Source: Shewanella yunxiaonensis
GTDB taxonomy: Bacteria; Pseudomonadota; Gammaproteobacteria; Enterobacterales; Shewanellaceae
DNA: 64,000 nt
NCBI RefSeq assembly: GCF_018223345.1
Contig: NZ_CP073587.1
Span: 407,001-471,000 of the forward strand
Direction: 5' to 3'
In this document: piece after piece, positions 57,465-64,000 of the stretch
How positions within the stretch are numbered: the stretch's first letter is position 1
Layout: every line of letters begins with the position of its first letter
Notes under the pieces: generated by a model
The model's input: only the letters and a program-made list of their open reading frames with translations
What the model was told of the DNA's origin: nothing
The model's database searches: none
Made by a program: the position numbers and the translations under genes

Positions 57465-58208
57465 GTGCTGTTAATCTTCAGAAGCTTGCTGTTGGTGTTA
57501 CTGCTGGTATTGCTGTTCTGTTTTAGTGTCGTGCTATGTGTATTGCGTCCCTTACACCGGGACAATGTCTATGTATTAGCACGCTGTTTCGCCGCAGTCA
57601 CTCCGCTGCTGGGCATTCGGCTTGTCATCAGACACGTTGAACGTAACCAGTTTCAGCCCTGTATTTTTCTGGCGAATCATCAGAATAGCTATGATCTGTT
57701 TACTCTGGCGAATGTCGTTCCCAAAGGAACTGTATCGCTGGGTAAGAAGAGCCTGCTGTGGATCCCCTTATTTGGCATTATCTATTGGTTGTCAGGTAAC
57801 TTACTGATCGATCGTAAGAATCGCTCACGGGCAATGGCAACCCTGAAAAAAGCAGCCCATAAGATTAAGCAGAAAAAACTCTCACTGTGGGTGTTCCCGG
57901 AAGGGACTCGCAGTCGTGGTCGTGGGTTATTGCCGTTTAAGATGGGGGCGTTTCATACCGCAGTGGCAACCGGAGTTCCAATTGTGCCAATCATCGCATC
58001 AAGTCAGAACCATATTCGTCTTGGTCAACGTAATAACGGAGTGGTGATTATCGAACTGCTGGAACCGATTGCTACCGAGGGGATCGGCTCCGGGCAGATC
58101 CGCGAATTTGCGGCTGACGTGCATCAGCGCATGGCGAGTAAACTGGCGCAATTAAATGCAGAAGCAGCACAAATGATGGCTGCTGATCTTAATCATCCTG
58201 AAGTATAA
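57465..58208 (+). CDS. plsC: 1-acyl-sn-glycerol-3-phosphate acyltransferase
   Basis: PlsC adds the second acyl chain to lysophosphatidate in phospholipid synthesis. The 247-aa product has an N-terminal membrane segment (about 2-24) and the acyltransferase motifs: ANHQNSYD (H-x4-D, about residue 70), LIDRKNRSRA (about 115), FPEGTRSRG (about 143) and VPIVPII (about 172). GTG 57465 is chosen because GAGGAG is 8 bases upstream; the upstream GTG (57450) would place this site inside the coding region. rraB follows after 30 bases. Confidence 0.94.
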   Translation: MLLIFRSLLLVLLLVLLFCFSVVLCVLRPLHRDNVYVLARCFAAVTPLLGIRLVIRHVERNQFQPCIFLANHQNSYDLFTLANVVPKGTVSLGKKSLLWIPLFGIIYWLSGNLLIDRKNRSRAMATLKKAAHKIKQKKLSLWVFPEGTRSRGRGLLPFKMGAFHTAVATGVPIVPIIASSQNHIRLGQRNNGVVIIELLEPIATEGIGSGQIREFAADVHQRMASKLAQLNAEAAQMMAADLNHPEV

Positions 58209-58238
58209 TCAGCGGCATTGCGCCAACTGGAGATAATT

Positions 58239-58649
58239 ATGAGTATTCAACAACAACTGCAAGCCCAGAAGCAGGAAAACCGCGATATTGTAGAGTCGTT
58301 GCTGGATGACGGTTCTGACGCTGATGCCGAGTACACCATTGAGCATCATTTCTCTTCCAGTGATTTTGATCGTCTGGAAAAGGCTGCGGTAGATGCGTTT
58401 AAATTAGGTTTTGAAGTCAACGATGCTGAAGAAGTTGAGTTAGACGATGGTGATGTGCTGTTTTGCTTTGATGCAATTGCCTACCATTCTCTTGATGTCG
58501 CGCTGCTGGATCAGGCTTGTGAACAACTGTTGGCATTGGCGGCCAAGCACAAGGTTGATTATGACGGTTGGGGCACCTATTTCATGGGTGACGAAGAGCT
58601 AGAAGACGACGAAGCTGATGATGAAGAACCGCAGGATTGGCGTCACTAA
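58239..58649 (+). CDS. rraB: Regulator of RNase E activity B
   Basis: RraB binds the C-terminal part of RNase E and changes the degradosome and its RNA choice. The 136-aa product is close to the E. coli length (138) and strongly acidic, with a Asp/Glu-rich tail ([14 protein letters not shown]). Family segments are [21 protein letters not shown] and [12 protein letters not shown] 58239, with GGAGATAATT before it, gives [11 protein letters not shown]; the frame is open 7 codons more. It probably shares a transcript with plsC and ends at a strong terminator. Confidence 0.95.
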   Translation: MSIQQQLQAQKQENRDIVESLLDDGSDADAEYTIEHHFSSSDFDRLEKAAVDAFKLGFEVNDAEEVELDDGDVLFCFDAIAYHSLDVALLDQACEQLLALAAKHKVDYDGWGTYFMGDEELEDDEADDEEPQDWRH

Positions 58650-58670
58650 GCTGTTAGGGTCATTCAAATA

Positions 58671-58699
58671 AAAACACCGGGCATTGCCCGGTGTTTTTA
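58671..58699. terminator. Bidirectional terminator between rraB and degS
   Basis: AAAACACCGGGC (58671-58682), short loop, GCCCGGTGTTTT (58686-58697): a 12-bp stem between two converging genes. Confidence 0.92.
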
Positions 58700-58714
58700 T
58701 TTGACGATCGCCGC

Positions 58715-59788
58715 TCAGTTATCTCGGGAAGTCTTTTCACCCATGATAACGGGGATGTCCATGGTTTTGCCGTCGCGGATAATCTGCACATCCACTTTGG
58801 TCCCCGGTTTGGTTTCGGCAATGCGATCCATCATCATTTCAACACCGGTGACATCTTCATTCTGATACTTGATGATGACATCACGTGGTTTCAGACCTGC
58901 TTTCGCTGCCGGACCGCCAGCATCCAGATTGGTCACGAAGATCCCTTTAAGATCGGGCAGATTTAGGATCTGAGCGATAACTTGATTGACGGGTTCACCG
59001 GAAATACCCAGTGCGCCTCGGATTACCCGGCCGTCTTTGATCAATTTGCCCATCACTTTATAGGCCAGCTCAATAGGAATGGCGAAGTTAATGCCATGAC
59101 CTGCTTTGTCATCGTTGGTGAGTTGATAGGCCGCAGTATTAATACCGATCAGACTGCCGGTGGTGTCTATCAAGGCCCCGCCCGAGTTACCGGCGTTAAT
59201 GGCAGCGTCTGTCTGCAGAAAATCGAGATAACGGCTGCTTAAACCACTGCGGCCCGTTGCACTGATGATCCCTTGCGTAATAGTCTGCCCGAGGTTATAG
59301 GGGTTGCCGATAGCGAGCACCACGTCACCGACTCTGGGGGAATGCTTGAGGTTGATCGGCACCACGGGCAGATTTTCTCCCTCAATTTTGAGTACTGCGA
59401 GGTCGGTTTCTGGGTCCATACCGACAACATCTGCACTGAATTTGCGGCCATCTTGTACGGCAACCACAATTTCATCGGCTTTGTTAATCACATGGTAGTT
59501 GGTGATGATGTAGCCTTCTTTGCTCATTATCACCCCTGAGCCTAATCCCTGTAGCTTGCTGGAATTTAACGGCTGATCCTGGTTAACGCTGAGGCTGTAA
59601 ATGTTAACTACTGCTGGGGCGGCTTTGCGCACTGCCGAAGCAAAGGATAATTCACTACTGCCGTTACCAAACTGCAGTAATCCGCCATTCTGATTGCCGG
59701 TAAAGTGGGTAAACAGGATAAACACAGCAGCCATTACCAGGCCGAACGCGACGGCTTTAGCTAGGTAAATCAGTGATGATTTAAACAT
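58715..59788 (-). CDS. degS: DegS, sigma-E-activating membrane serine protease
   Basis: DegS is held in the inner membrane by one N-terminal segment (residues about 8-28) and senses misfolded outer-membrane proteins through its PDZ domain; it then makes the first cut in the anti-sigma factor RseA. The 357-aa length matches E. coli (355). The catalytic triad is His (NYHVINKAD), Asp (DPETDLAVL) and Ser (NAGNSGGAL). One PDZ domain (about 260-350) follows. It lies 162 bases downstream of degQ on the same strand. Confidence 0.95.
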   Translation of the reverse strand: MFKSSLIYLAKAVAFGLVMAAVFILFTHFTGNQNGGLLQFGNGSSELSFASAVRKAAPAVVNIYSLSVNQDQPLNSSKLQGLGSGVIMSKEGYIITNYHVINKADEIVVAVQDGRKFSADVVGMDPETDLAVLKIEGENLPVVPINLKHSPRVGDVVLAIGNPYNLGQTITQGIISATGRSGLSSRYLDFLQTDAAINAGNSGGALIDTTGSLIGINTAAYQLTNDDKAGHGINFAIPIELAYKVMGKLIKDGRVIRGALGISGEPVNQVIAQILNLPDLKGIFVTNLDAGGPAAKAGLKPRDVIIKYQNEDVTGVEMMMDRIAETKPGTKVDVQIIRDGKTMDIPVIMGEKTSRDN

Positions 59789-59902
59789 TATTGTTGGCGG
59801 TCCGTGTTGGCGTTAAATGGAAAAATTTCGAGTCAGATTAACATGTTTTGTAAAGTATCGCTCACATAATAGTGTCAGACGCAGTAAAGCTGTGGACCGG
59901 AT

Positions 59903-59932
59903 AAAAAAATGGAGTCGCAAGCGCGACTCCAT
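59903..59932 (-). terminator. Terminator after degQ
   Basis: On the minus strand ATGGAGTCGC (59932-59923) and GCGACTCCAT (59918-59909) form the stem, and TTTTTTT follows. degS is thus mainly expressed from its own promoter. Confidence 0.88.
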
Positions 59933-59950
59933 CATTTATCCAGCGATCAC

Positions 59951-61309
59951 TTAACCACGCAGCACCAAGTATAGCAAGCTGTTACCACGACGGATCTTCA
60001 GTGCAACGCCGCCATTATTCTGATCTTTCAGCGCTTCTTTTAGCTGCTTCAGATTATCGATACGTGTGCGGTTTACGCCGATGATGACATCATCTTTCTG
60101 TAGTCCACTCATCGCGGCCGGCGAGCCTTGGGCAATCGCGGTAATGGCCACCCCCTTATCGCCATTTTCAAGGGTTGCGCCTTCCAACATCGGATGCACA
60201 TCGCCAGCGGAGGCTTCTTTCATTTCGCCGGCATCACCCAGCGTTACCTTAACTGTCTTGGTGTCACCATCGCGGATGATACCAAGTTGCACCTGAGTAC
60301 CCGCGCCCATGGTGCCAATCTTGGCTCGCAGTTCCTGGAAGGTCTTCACTGGACGACCGTCAAGGCTGACTATCACGTCACCGGCTTTGATACCGGCTTT
60401 AGCTGCCGGGCTATCGGCGACAACTTCGTTAACAAAGCCACCATGTTGTGACTTCAGACCAAAGCCTTCGGCTAATTTACTATCCAGATCACGACCCATG
60501 ACCCCGAGAACCCCACGGCGTACCTCACCATGTTCGATAATCTGATTCACTAGGTTGTGTACCATGTTTGCCGGAATCGCAAACCCAATCCCGACGTTGC
60601 CGCCATTCGGTCCCACAATCGCGGTGTTAATCCCAATCAGCTCACCCTTAAGGTTTACCAATGCGCCGCCAGAGTTACCGCTGTTGATCGCCGCATCGGT
60701 CTGGATGAAGTTTTCCAGCATTTCGATCCCCAGACCGCTGCGGCCAAGGGCACTGACGATACCGGAGGTTACGGTTTGTCCCAGACCAAAGGGGTTGCCA
60801 ATAGCTACCGCAAAGTCACCAACACGCAGCGCATCTGAATCAGCAGTTTTGATGGCGGTCAGGTCATCTGCTTTAATCTGCAATAACGCTACATCTGATT
60901 CTTTATCAGTGCCCAGCAGTTTGGCGGTGAATTCACGACCGTCATGCAGCCCGACCTTGATTTCATCAGCACCATCAACCACATGGTTGTTGGTCACAAT
61001 ATAACCTTTGTCTGCGTCAATGATCACTCCGGAACCCAGACCGCGGAAGGGCTGTTCCTGAACTTGTTCCTGTGGTGCATTAGGACCGAAGAAATAGCGG
61101 AAAATATCCGGTACTCGTTGGCGCGATACATGGGTGCCGGAAACTGCAACTGATACGACTGCGGGAGTGACTTTCTCCAGCATCGGGGCCAGGCTCGGCA
61201 CATTCTGACCATCAACCGCCTGAGGGATTGATGCCTGAGAGACTACAGGTGTTAGCATCAGGCTTGCCCCCAACAGGGCGGCGGAAATCAGTGATAATTT
61301 GGTTTTCAT
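59951..61309 (-). CDS. degQ: DegQ-type periplasmic serine endoprotease
   Basis: This 452-aa HtrA-family protease/chaperone degrades or holds misfolded periplasmic proteins. It has a cleaved signal peptide (residues 1-26), the catalytic triad His (TNNHVVDGAD), Asp (KESDVALLQ), Ser (NSGNSGGAL), and two PDZ domains (about 250-345 and 365-450). The loop after FFGPNAPQ is short, as in DegQ rather than DegP, and degS is its neighbour as in E. coli degQ-degS. A sigma-E-like promoter lies about 90 bases upstream, as for E. coli degP. Confidence 0.93.
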   Translation of the reverse strand: MKTKLSLISAALLGASLMLTPVVSQASIPQAVDGQNVPSLAPMLEKVTPAVVSVAVSGTHVSRQRVPDIFRYFFGPNAPQEQVQEQPFRGLGSGVIIDADKGYIVTNNHVVDGADEIKVGLHDGREFTAKLLGTDKESDVALLQIKADDLTAIKTADSDALRVGDFAVAIGNPFGLGQTVTSGIVSALGRSGLGIEMLENFIQTDAAINSGNSGGALVNLKGELIGINTAIVGPNGGNVGIGFAIPANMVHNLVNQIIEHGEVRRGVLGVMGRDLDSKLAEGFGLKSQHGGFVNEVVADSPAAKAGIKAGDVIVSLDGRPVKTFQELRAKIGTMGAGTQVQLGIIRDGDTKTVKVTLGDAGEMKEASAGDVHPMLEGATLENGDKGVAITAIAQGSPAAMSGLQKDDVIIGVNRTRIDNLKQLKEALKDQNNGGVALKIRRGNSLLYLVLRG

Positions 61310-61405
61310 CTATTTATTGCTCCTCATCCGGAATCAGTCAGATGTTTTGCTCTGCCATATGGCGGCGAATTCGTTAAAAAAGCTCAGTGAGCTATCTGTA
61401 CTTAA

Positions 61406-61433
61406 TCCGACTGACTGCTGTTTTGAAAAGTTC
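61406..61433 (-). promoter_or_regulatory. Sigma-E (RpoE)-like promoter of degQ
   Basis: On the minus strand, GAACTT (61433 to 61428) and TCGGA (61410 to 61406) are separated by 17 bases, matching the sigma-E pattern GGAACTT-N16/17-TCNGA (the first G is C here). The expected start site is about 90 bases before the degQ ATG. The remaining part of the 61310-61624 interval shows no other gene. Confidence 0.65.
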
Positions 61434-61624
61434 GAGTCATTAACAAAGATTAATTATATCAAGGCGATTTTTATTGGGGGTTTTCATAAAAAAATCCATT
61501 AAAACAATAGACTAAACCCATGATGTCAGAGGCCATCTGTACCGGGTTCGCGTTGACGTGTTAACATTTGCCCTATTTTTTACCGGCTATGTTTTTCACA
61601 TAGGGCATAAAGAGAAGATTTCAA

Positions 61625-62719
61625 GTGTCACAAATAACGCCGTGGGAACATTATCAACAAGATCTTACTCGCGAAGATTTTAGCTATGATGCCGCTCAAG
61701 AAAGAGCCGTGAGAGCGTTACAACGGGTCTATGATTTGCTGCAAAAGCCAGCAAAAAGAGGGTGGCGACGTTGGATTGGCCGAGGCAAACCGCAGCCGGT
61801 GCAAGGATTATATCTCTGGGGCGGAGTTGGCCGGGGTAAGACGTATCTGATGGATATTTTCTTTGAGTCGCTGCCGGATGATCGCAAACTGCGCGCCCAT
61901 TTTCATCATTTTATGGCAAGAGTGCATCAGGATTTAGGCGGTTTAAAAGGGACTCGTGATCCATTGCTGGTCATTGCTGAACGCATGGCAAAACAGTATC
62001 GGGTGATCTGCTTTGATGAGTTCTTCGTCTCGGACATTACTGATGCGATGCTCCTCGGTACACTTTTTACGGCGCTGTTTGAAAAGGGCATGGTATTAGT
62101 CGCAACTTCCAACATTATCCCAGATGAGCTTTATAAAAACGGATTGCAGCGAGCCCGTTTCTTGCCAGCCATTGCGCAAATCAAGCAGCATTGTCAGGTG
62201 CTCAATGTGGATTCTGGCATTGATTACCGGTTGCGCACGCTGGAACAGGCAGAGATTTATCATTTTCCATTAGACCAGCAAGCTGAGCACAATTTGCGGT
62301 CCTATTTCAGTCAGTTGACCGATGGCACAGAAATCACTGCGGCACCACTGGATGTGGAAGGGCGGCATATTCCCGTGCAGCTGCGTAGCCAAGGCGTATT
62401 GCTGGCAGATTTTAGAGCGCTTTGCGACGGCCCCAGAAGTCAGCGGGATTATATGGTGTTGGCGCATCAGTTTCATACTGTATTAGTTCGCGGGGTCGAA
62501 CAGATGGGCGCACAACAGACTGGCGATGATATAGCCCGTCGCTTTCTGGCGTTGGTGGATGAGTTTTATGAAAGACGCGTTAAACTGATCATTTCTGCAG
62601 CAGTTCCCTTGTCGCAAATCTATACTCAAGGACAGTTGACCTTTGAATTTCGCCGTTGTCGTTCAAGACTGGTAGAGATGCAGTCCAAAGAGTACTTGTT
62701 GCTGGAACATCACCCCTGA
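61625..62719 (+). CDS. zapE: Cell division protein ZapE (AFG1-like ATPase)
   Basis: ZapE is an AAA-type ATPase that binds FtsZ at the constriction site under low oxygen or high temperature. The 364-aa length is near that of E. coli (375). Walker A is GGVGRGKTYLMD (about residue 65), Walker B VICFDEFFVSD (about 128), followed by VATSNIIPDELYKNGLQRARFLP (sensor region, about 165-187). Start is GTG 61625 with AGAAGA about 8 bases before. Divergent from degQ with about 315 bases between. In many gammaproteobacteria it sits before rplM as here. Confidence 0.95.
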   Translation: MSQITPWEHYQQDLTREDFSYDAAQERAVRALQRVYDLLQKPAKRGWRRWIGRGKPQPVQGLYLWGGVGRGKTYLMDIFFESLPDDRKLRAHFHHFMARVHQDLGGLKGTRDPLLVIAERMAKQYRVICFDEFFVSDITDAMLLGTLFTALFEKGMVLVATSNIIPDELYKNGLQRARFLPAIAQIKQHCQVLNVDSGIDYRLRTLEQAEIYHFPLDQQAEHNLRSYFSQLTDGTEITAAPLDVEGRHIPVQLRSQGVLLADFRALCDGPRSQRDYMVLAHQFHTVLVRGVEQMGAQQTGDDIARRFLALVDEFYERRVKLIISAAVPLSQIYTQGQLTFEFRRCRSRLVEMQSKEYLLLEHHP

Positions 62720-62928
62720 TTTTAAGTGTAAAAAATATTGGGTTGGCTGTAAAAAGCAGATGATTTTTAGTTCAGCTTTGTCTATAATCCTGCGCCTGCC
62801 CACGTTACTCCGTCCTTTGTTGGGCGGTTAAAACCAATGACATGCTCGAAGGGGCATAGAAACGGTATATAGTGTTGTCTGCATCCGCGGCAACATGTGA
62901 CAGAATTTAACTTTGGGTTTTTGTAATA
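62720..62928 (+). promoter_or_regulatory. rplM-rpsI promoter and leader RNA
   Basis: A -10-like TATAAT is at 62783-62788; no strong -35 is obvious. The leader of about 135 bases can form a stem at 62797-62826 (TGCCCA with TGGGCG, one U-G) and another at 62874-62894 (GTTGTC with GGCAAC). In E. coli, L13 represses its own mRNA through such a leader; whether these hairpins are the site is inference. Confidence 0.5.
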
Positions 62929-63357
62929 ATGAAGACTTTTACTGCCAAGCCAGAAACTGTAGCTCGCGACTGGTATGTTGTTGATGCCGAAGGTAAGACT
63001 TTGGGCCGTATCGCCACTGAAATCGCATTGCGTCTCCGTGGTAAACACAAGCCTGAATATACTCCTCATGTTGATACTGGTGATTACATCATCGTGATCA
63101 ATGCTGAGAAAGTGACCGTTACCGGTAATAAAGCTTTGGGCAAGACATACTACTCCCATTCCGGCTTCCCGGGCGGCATTAAGCAGATCAGCTTTGAGAA
63201 GCTGCAAGCTCATAAGCCAGAAATGATCATCGAGAAAGCAGTTAAAGGTATGCTGCCAAAAGGCCCTCTGGGTCGTGCCATGTTCCGTAAACTGAAAGTT
63301 TACGCTGGCGCAGAGCATAACCACGCTGCACAACAACCTCAAGTTCTTGATATCTAA
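62929..63357 (+). CDS. rplM: 50S ribosomal protein L13
   Basis: L13 is an early assembly protein of the large ribosomal subunit and binds 23S rRNA. The 142-aa length equals that of E. coli. The sequence [38 protein letters not shown], and [20 protein letters not shown] is nearly standard. rpsI starts 14 bases later. In E. coli L13 also acts as the autogenous repressor of this operon. Confidence 0.99.
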   Translation: MKTFTAKPETVARDWYVVDAEGKTLGRIATEIALRLRGKHKPEYTPHVDTGDYIIVINAEKVTVTGNKALGKTYYSHSGFPGGIKQISFEKLQAHKPEMIIEKAVKGMLPKGPLGRAMFRKLKVYAGAEHNHAAQQPQVLDI

Positions 63358-63371
63358 ACGGGATTAAGCAA

Positions 63372-63764
63372 ATGGCTGCAACTCAGTACTACGGCACTGG
63401 CCGTCGCAAAACTTCAACTGCCCGCGTATTTGCCAAAGCAGGCAGTGGTAATATCGTAGTAAACAAGCGTCCTCTGGATGTTTATTTTGGTCGTGAAACT
63501 GCCCGCATGGTAGTTCGTCAGCCTCTCGAGCTGGTAGAAATGACTGATAAACTGGACCTGTATGTAACCGTTAAAGGCGGTGGCATCACTGGTCAAGCTG
63601 GCGCTATCCGTCACGGTATTACCCGTGCGCTGATGGAACTGGACGAAACTCTGCGTCCTACTTTACGTGCTGCTGGCTTCGTTACCCGCGATGCTCGTCA
63701 GGTTGAACGTAAGAAAGTGGGTCTGCGTAAAGCACGTCGTAAACCACAGTTCTCTAAGCGTTAA
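63372..63764 (+). CDS. rpsI: 30S ribosomal protein S9
   Basis: S9 is part of the 30S head; its C-terminal tail (RRKPQFSKR) reaches the P-site tRNA. The 130-aa length is that of E. coli. The sequence [15 protein letters not shown] and [19 protein letters not shown] are conserved. It closes the rplM-rpsI operon; a terminator lies 21 bases after the stop. Confidence 0.99.
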   Translation: MAATQYYGTGRRKTSTARVFAKAGSGNIVVNKRPLDVYFGRETARMVVRQPLELVEMTDKLDLYVTVKGGGITGQAGAIRHGITRALMELDETLRPTLRAAGFVTRDARQVERKKVGLRKARRKPQFSKR

Positions 63765-63784
63765 TATCGCTTTATGTGTTCGCA

Positions 63785-63814
63785 AAAACCCGGCAGTTAT
63801 GCCGGGTTTTTTTA
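63785..63814 (+). terminator. Terminator after rpsI
   Basis: AAAACCCGGC (63785-63794), 6-base loop, GCCGGGTTTT (63801-63810) and more T. Confidence 0.92.
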
Positions 63815-63853
63815 TGGCAAAATAACAGCTGTCTCAGACGAGAGGAACCTATT

Positions 63854-64000
63854 ATGGGGTGGCAACTTTGGCTAACGGCCTTGGGCATTGTACTGGTGTT
63901 GGAAGGTCTCGGCCCACTATTGTTTCCCAACCGTTGGCGCAGTTATCTGCAGCAAATCGCGGCAATGCCAGCGACTAGCATGCAGCGACTGGGCGCGGCT
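63854..64000 (+). CDS. DUF2065 (YjeT-like) small membrane protein, 3' end outside window
   Basis: The visible 49 codons start at ATG 63854 with AGGAA about 7 bases upstream. The N-terminal LWLTALGIVLVLEGLGPLLFP is a membrane segment, and NRWRSYLQQIA follows; this is the DUF2065 pattern (E. coli YjeT, about 65 aa). The family is found next to the hflKC-purA region in enterobacteria; function unknown. The end of the gene is cut off by the window edge. Confidence 0.85.
   Translation, partial: MGWQLWLTALGIVLVLEGLGPLLFPNRWRSYLQQIAAMPATSMQRLGAA

Noticed and set aside
61299..61502. 67-codon ORF between degQ and zapE
   Set aside because: Overlaps the degQ start and the sigma-E-like promoter; no Shine-Dalgarno.
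62782..63342. 186-codon antisense ORF over rplM
   Set aside because: Shadow of the L13 gene and its leader.

Overview
The window looks like chromosome of a Shewanella species or a close relative (Gammaproteobacteria, Alteromonadales). The reasons are the gene orders prmA-dusB-fis and degS-degQ / zapE-rplM-rpsI, proteins of types common in Shewanella and Vibrio (DUF3545, DUF3016, TorF-type porin, long PurC), a diheme membrane fumarate reductase, and good Shine-Dalgarno sites. I saw no insertion sequence, prophage, tRNA, rRNA or CRISPR array. Most of the window is ordinary chromosome. The parts that look accessory are the aromatic-acid module at the left edge, the arsenic operon in the middle, and some single genes.

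Layout. 1-5.4 kb: end of a LysR regulator, a DctPQM-type TRAP transporter and a fused LigB-LigA ring-cleavage dioxygenase of the gallate type, probably one uptake-and-cleavage unit. 5.6-8 kb (minus strand): prmA, then the dusB-fis operon. 8.4-12 kb: frdC-frdA-frdB, a Wolinella-type quinol:fumarate reductase with two CRP-like sites in front of it. 12.2-16.4 kb: uvrD, ubiA and a nitronate monooxygenase-like gene. 16.4-20.5 kb: small metabolic genes (MazG-like pyrophosphohydrolase, RidA, YciI, GST), a strongly altered adenosylhomocysteinase-like protein and an unknown periplasmic protein. 20.5-26.1 kb (minus strand): purC, proBA, putP, and a 55-aa membrane-protein gene directly upstream of putP.

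26.4-30.5 kb: an arsenic operon arsR-permease(ArsP type)-thioredoxin-like-gapdh-arsJ. Its sigma70-like promoter is overlapped by palindromes. The last two genes should turn arsenate into 1-arseno-3-phosphoglycerate and export it. The permease probably handles trivalent organoarsenicals. 30.5-34.6 kb: an MBL/beta-CASP nuclease-like protein, a DMT permease and an alanine/glycine symporter. 34.6-38 kb: a secreted M4 metallopeptidase, a PDC-like membrane sensor without an output domain, and a DUF3545 gene. 38.3-42.6 kb: three overlapping signalling genes (CHASE-PAS histidine kinase, single receiver, receiver-GGDEF-EAL), probably one phosphorelay controlling cyclic-di-GMP.

42.8-48.6 kb: TorF-like porin, HU protein, several small envelope proteins, a TraB/GumN protein, cmoM and a hot-dog (MaoC-like) protein. 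48.7-56.6 kb: fhs, an AcrAB-type efflux pair and a large MscS channel. 56.7-64 kb: two adjacent convergent small membrane-protein genes, a striking palindrome, plsC, rraB, degS, degQ (with a sigma-E-like promoter), zapE, rplM-rpsI and the start of a DUF2065 gene. The genes of most interest for follow-up are the SAHH-like protein, the small PutP neighbour, the 41-aa membrane protein with its palindrome, the ArsR with two cysteine clusters, and the envelope-stress control of degQ. I did not find a clearly new multi-gene defence or mobile system.
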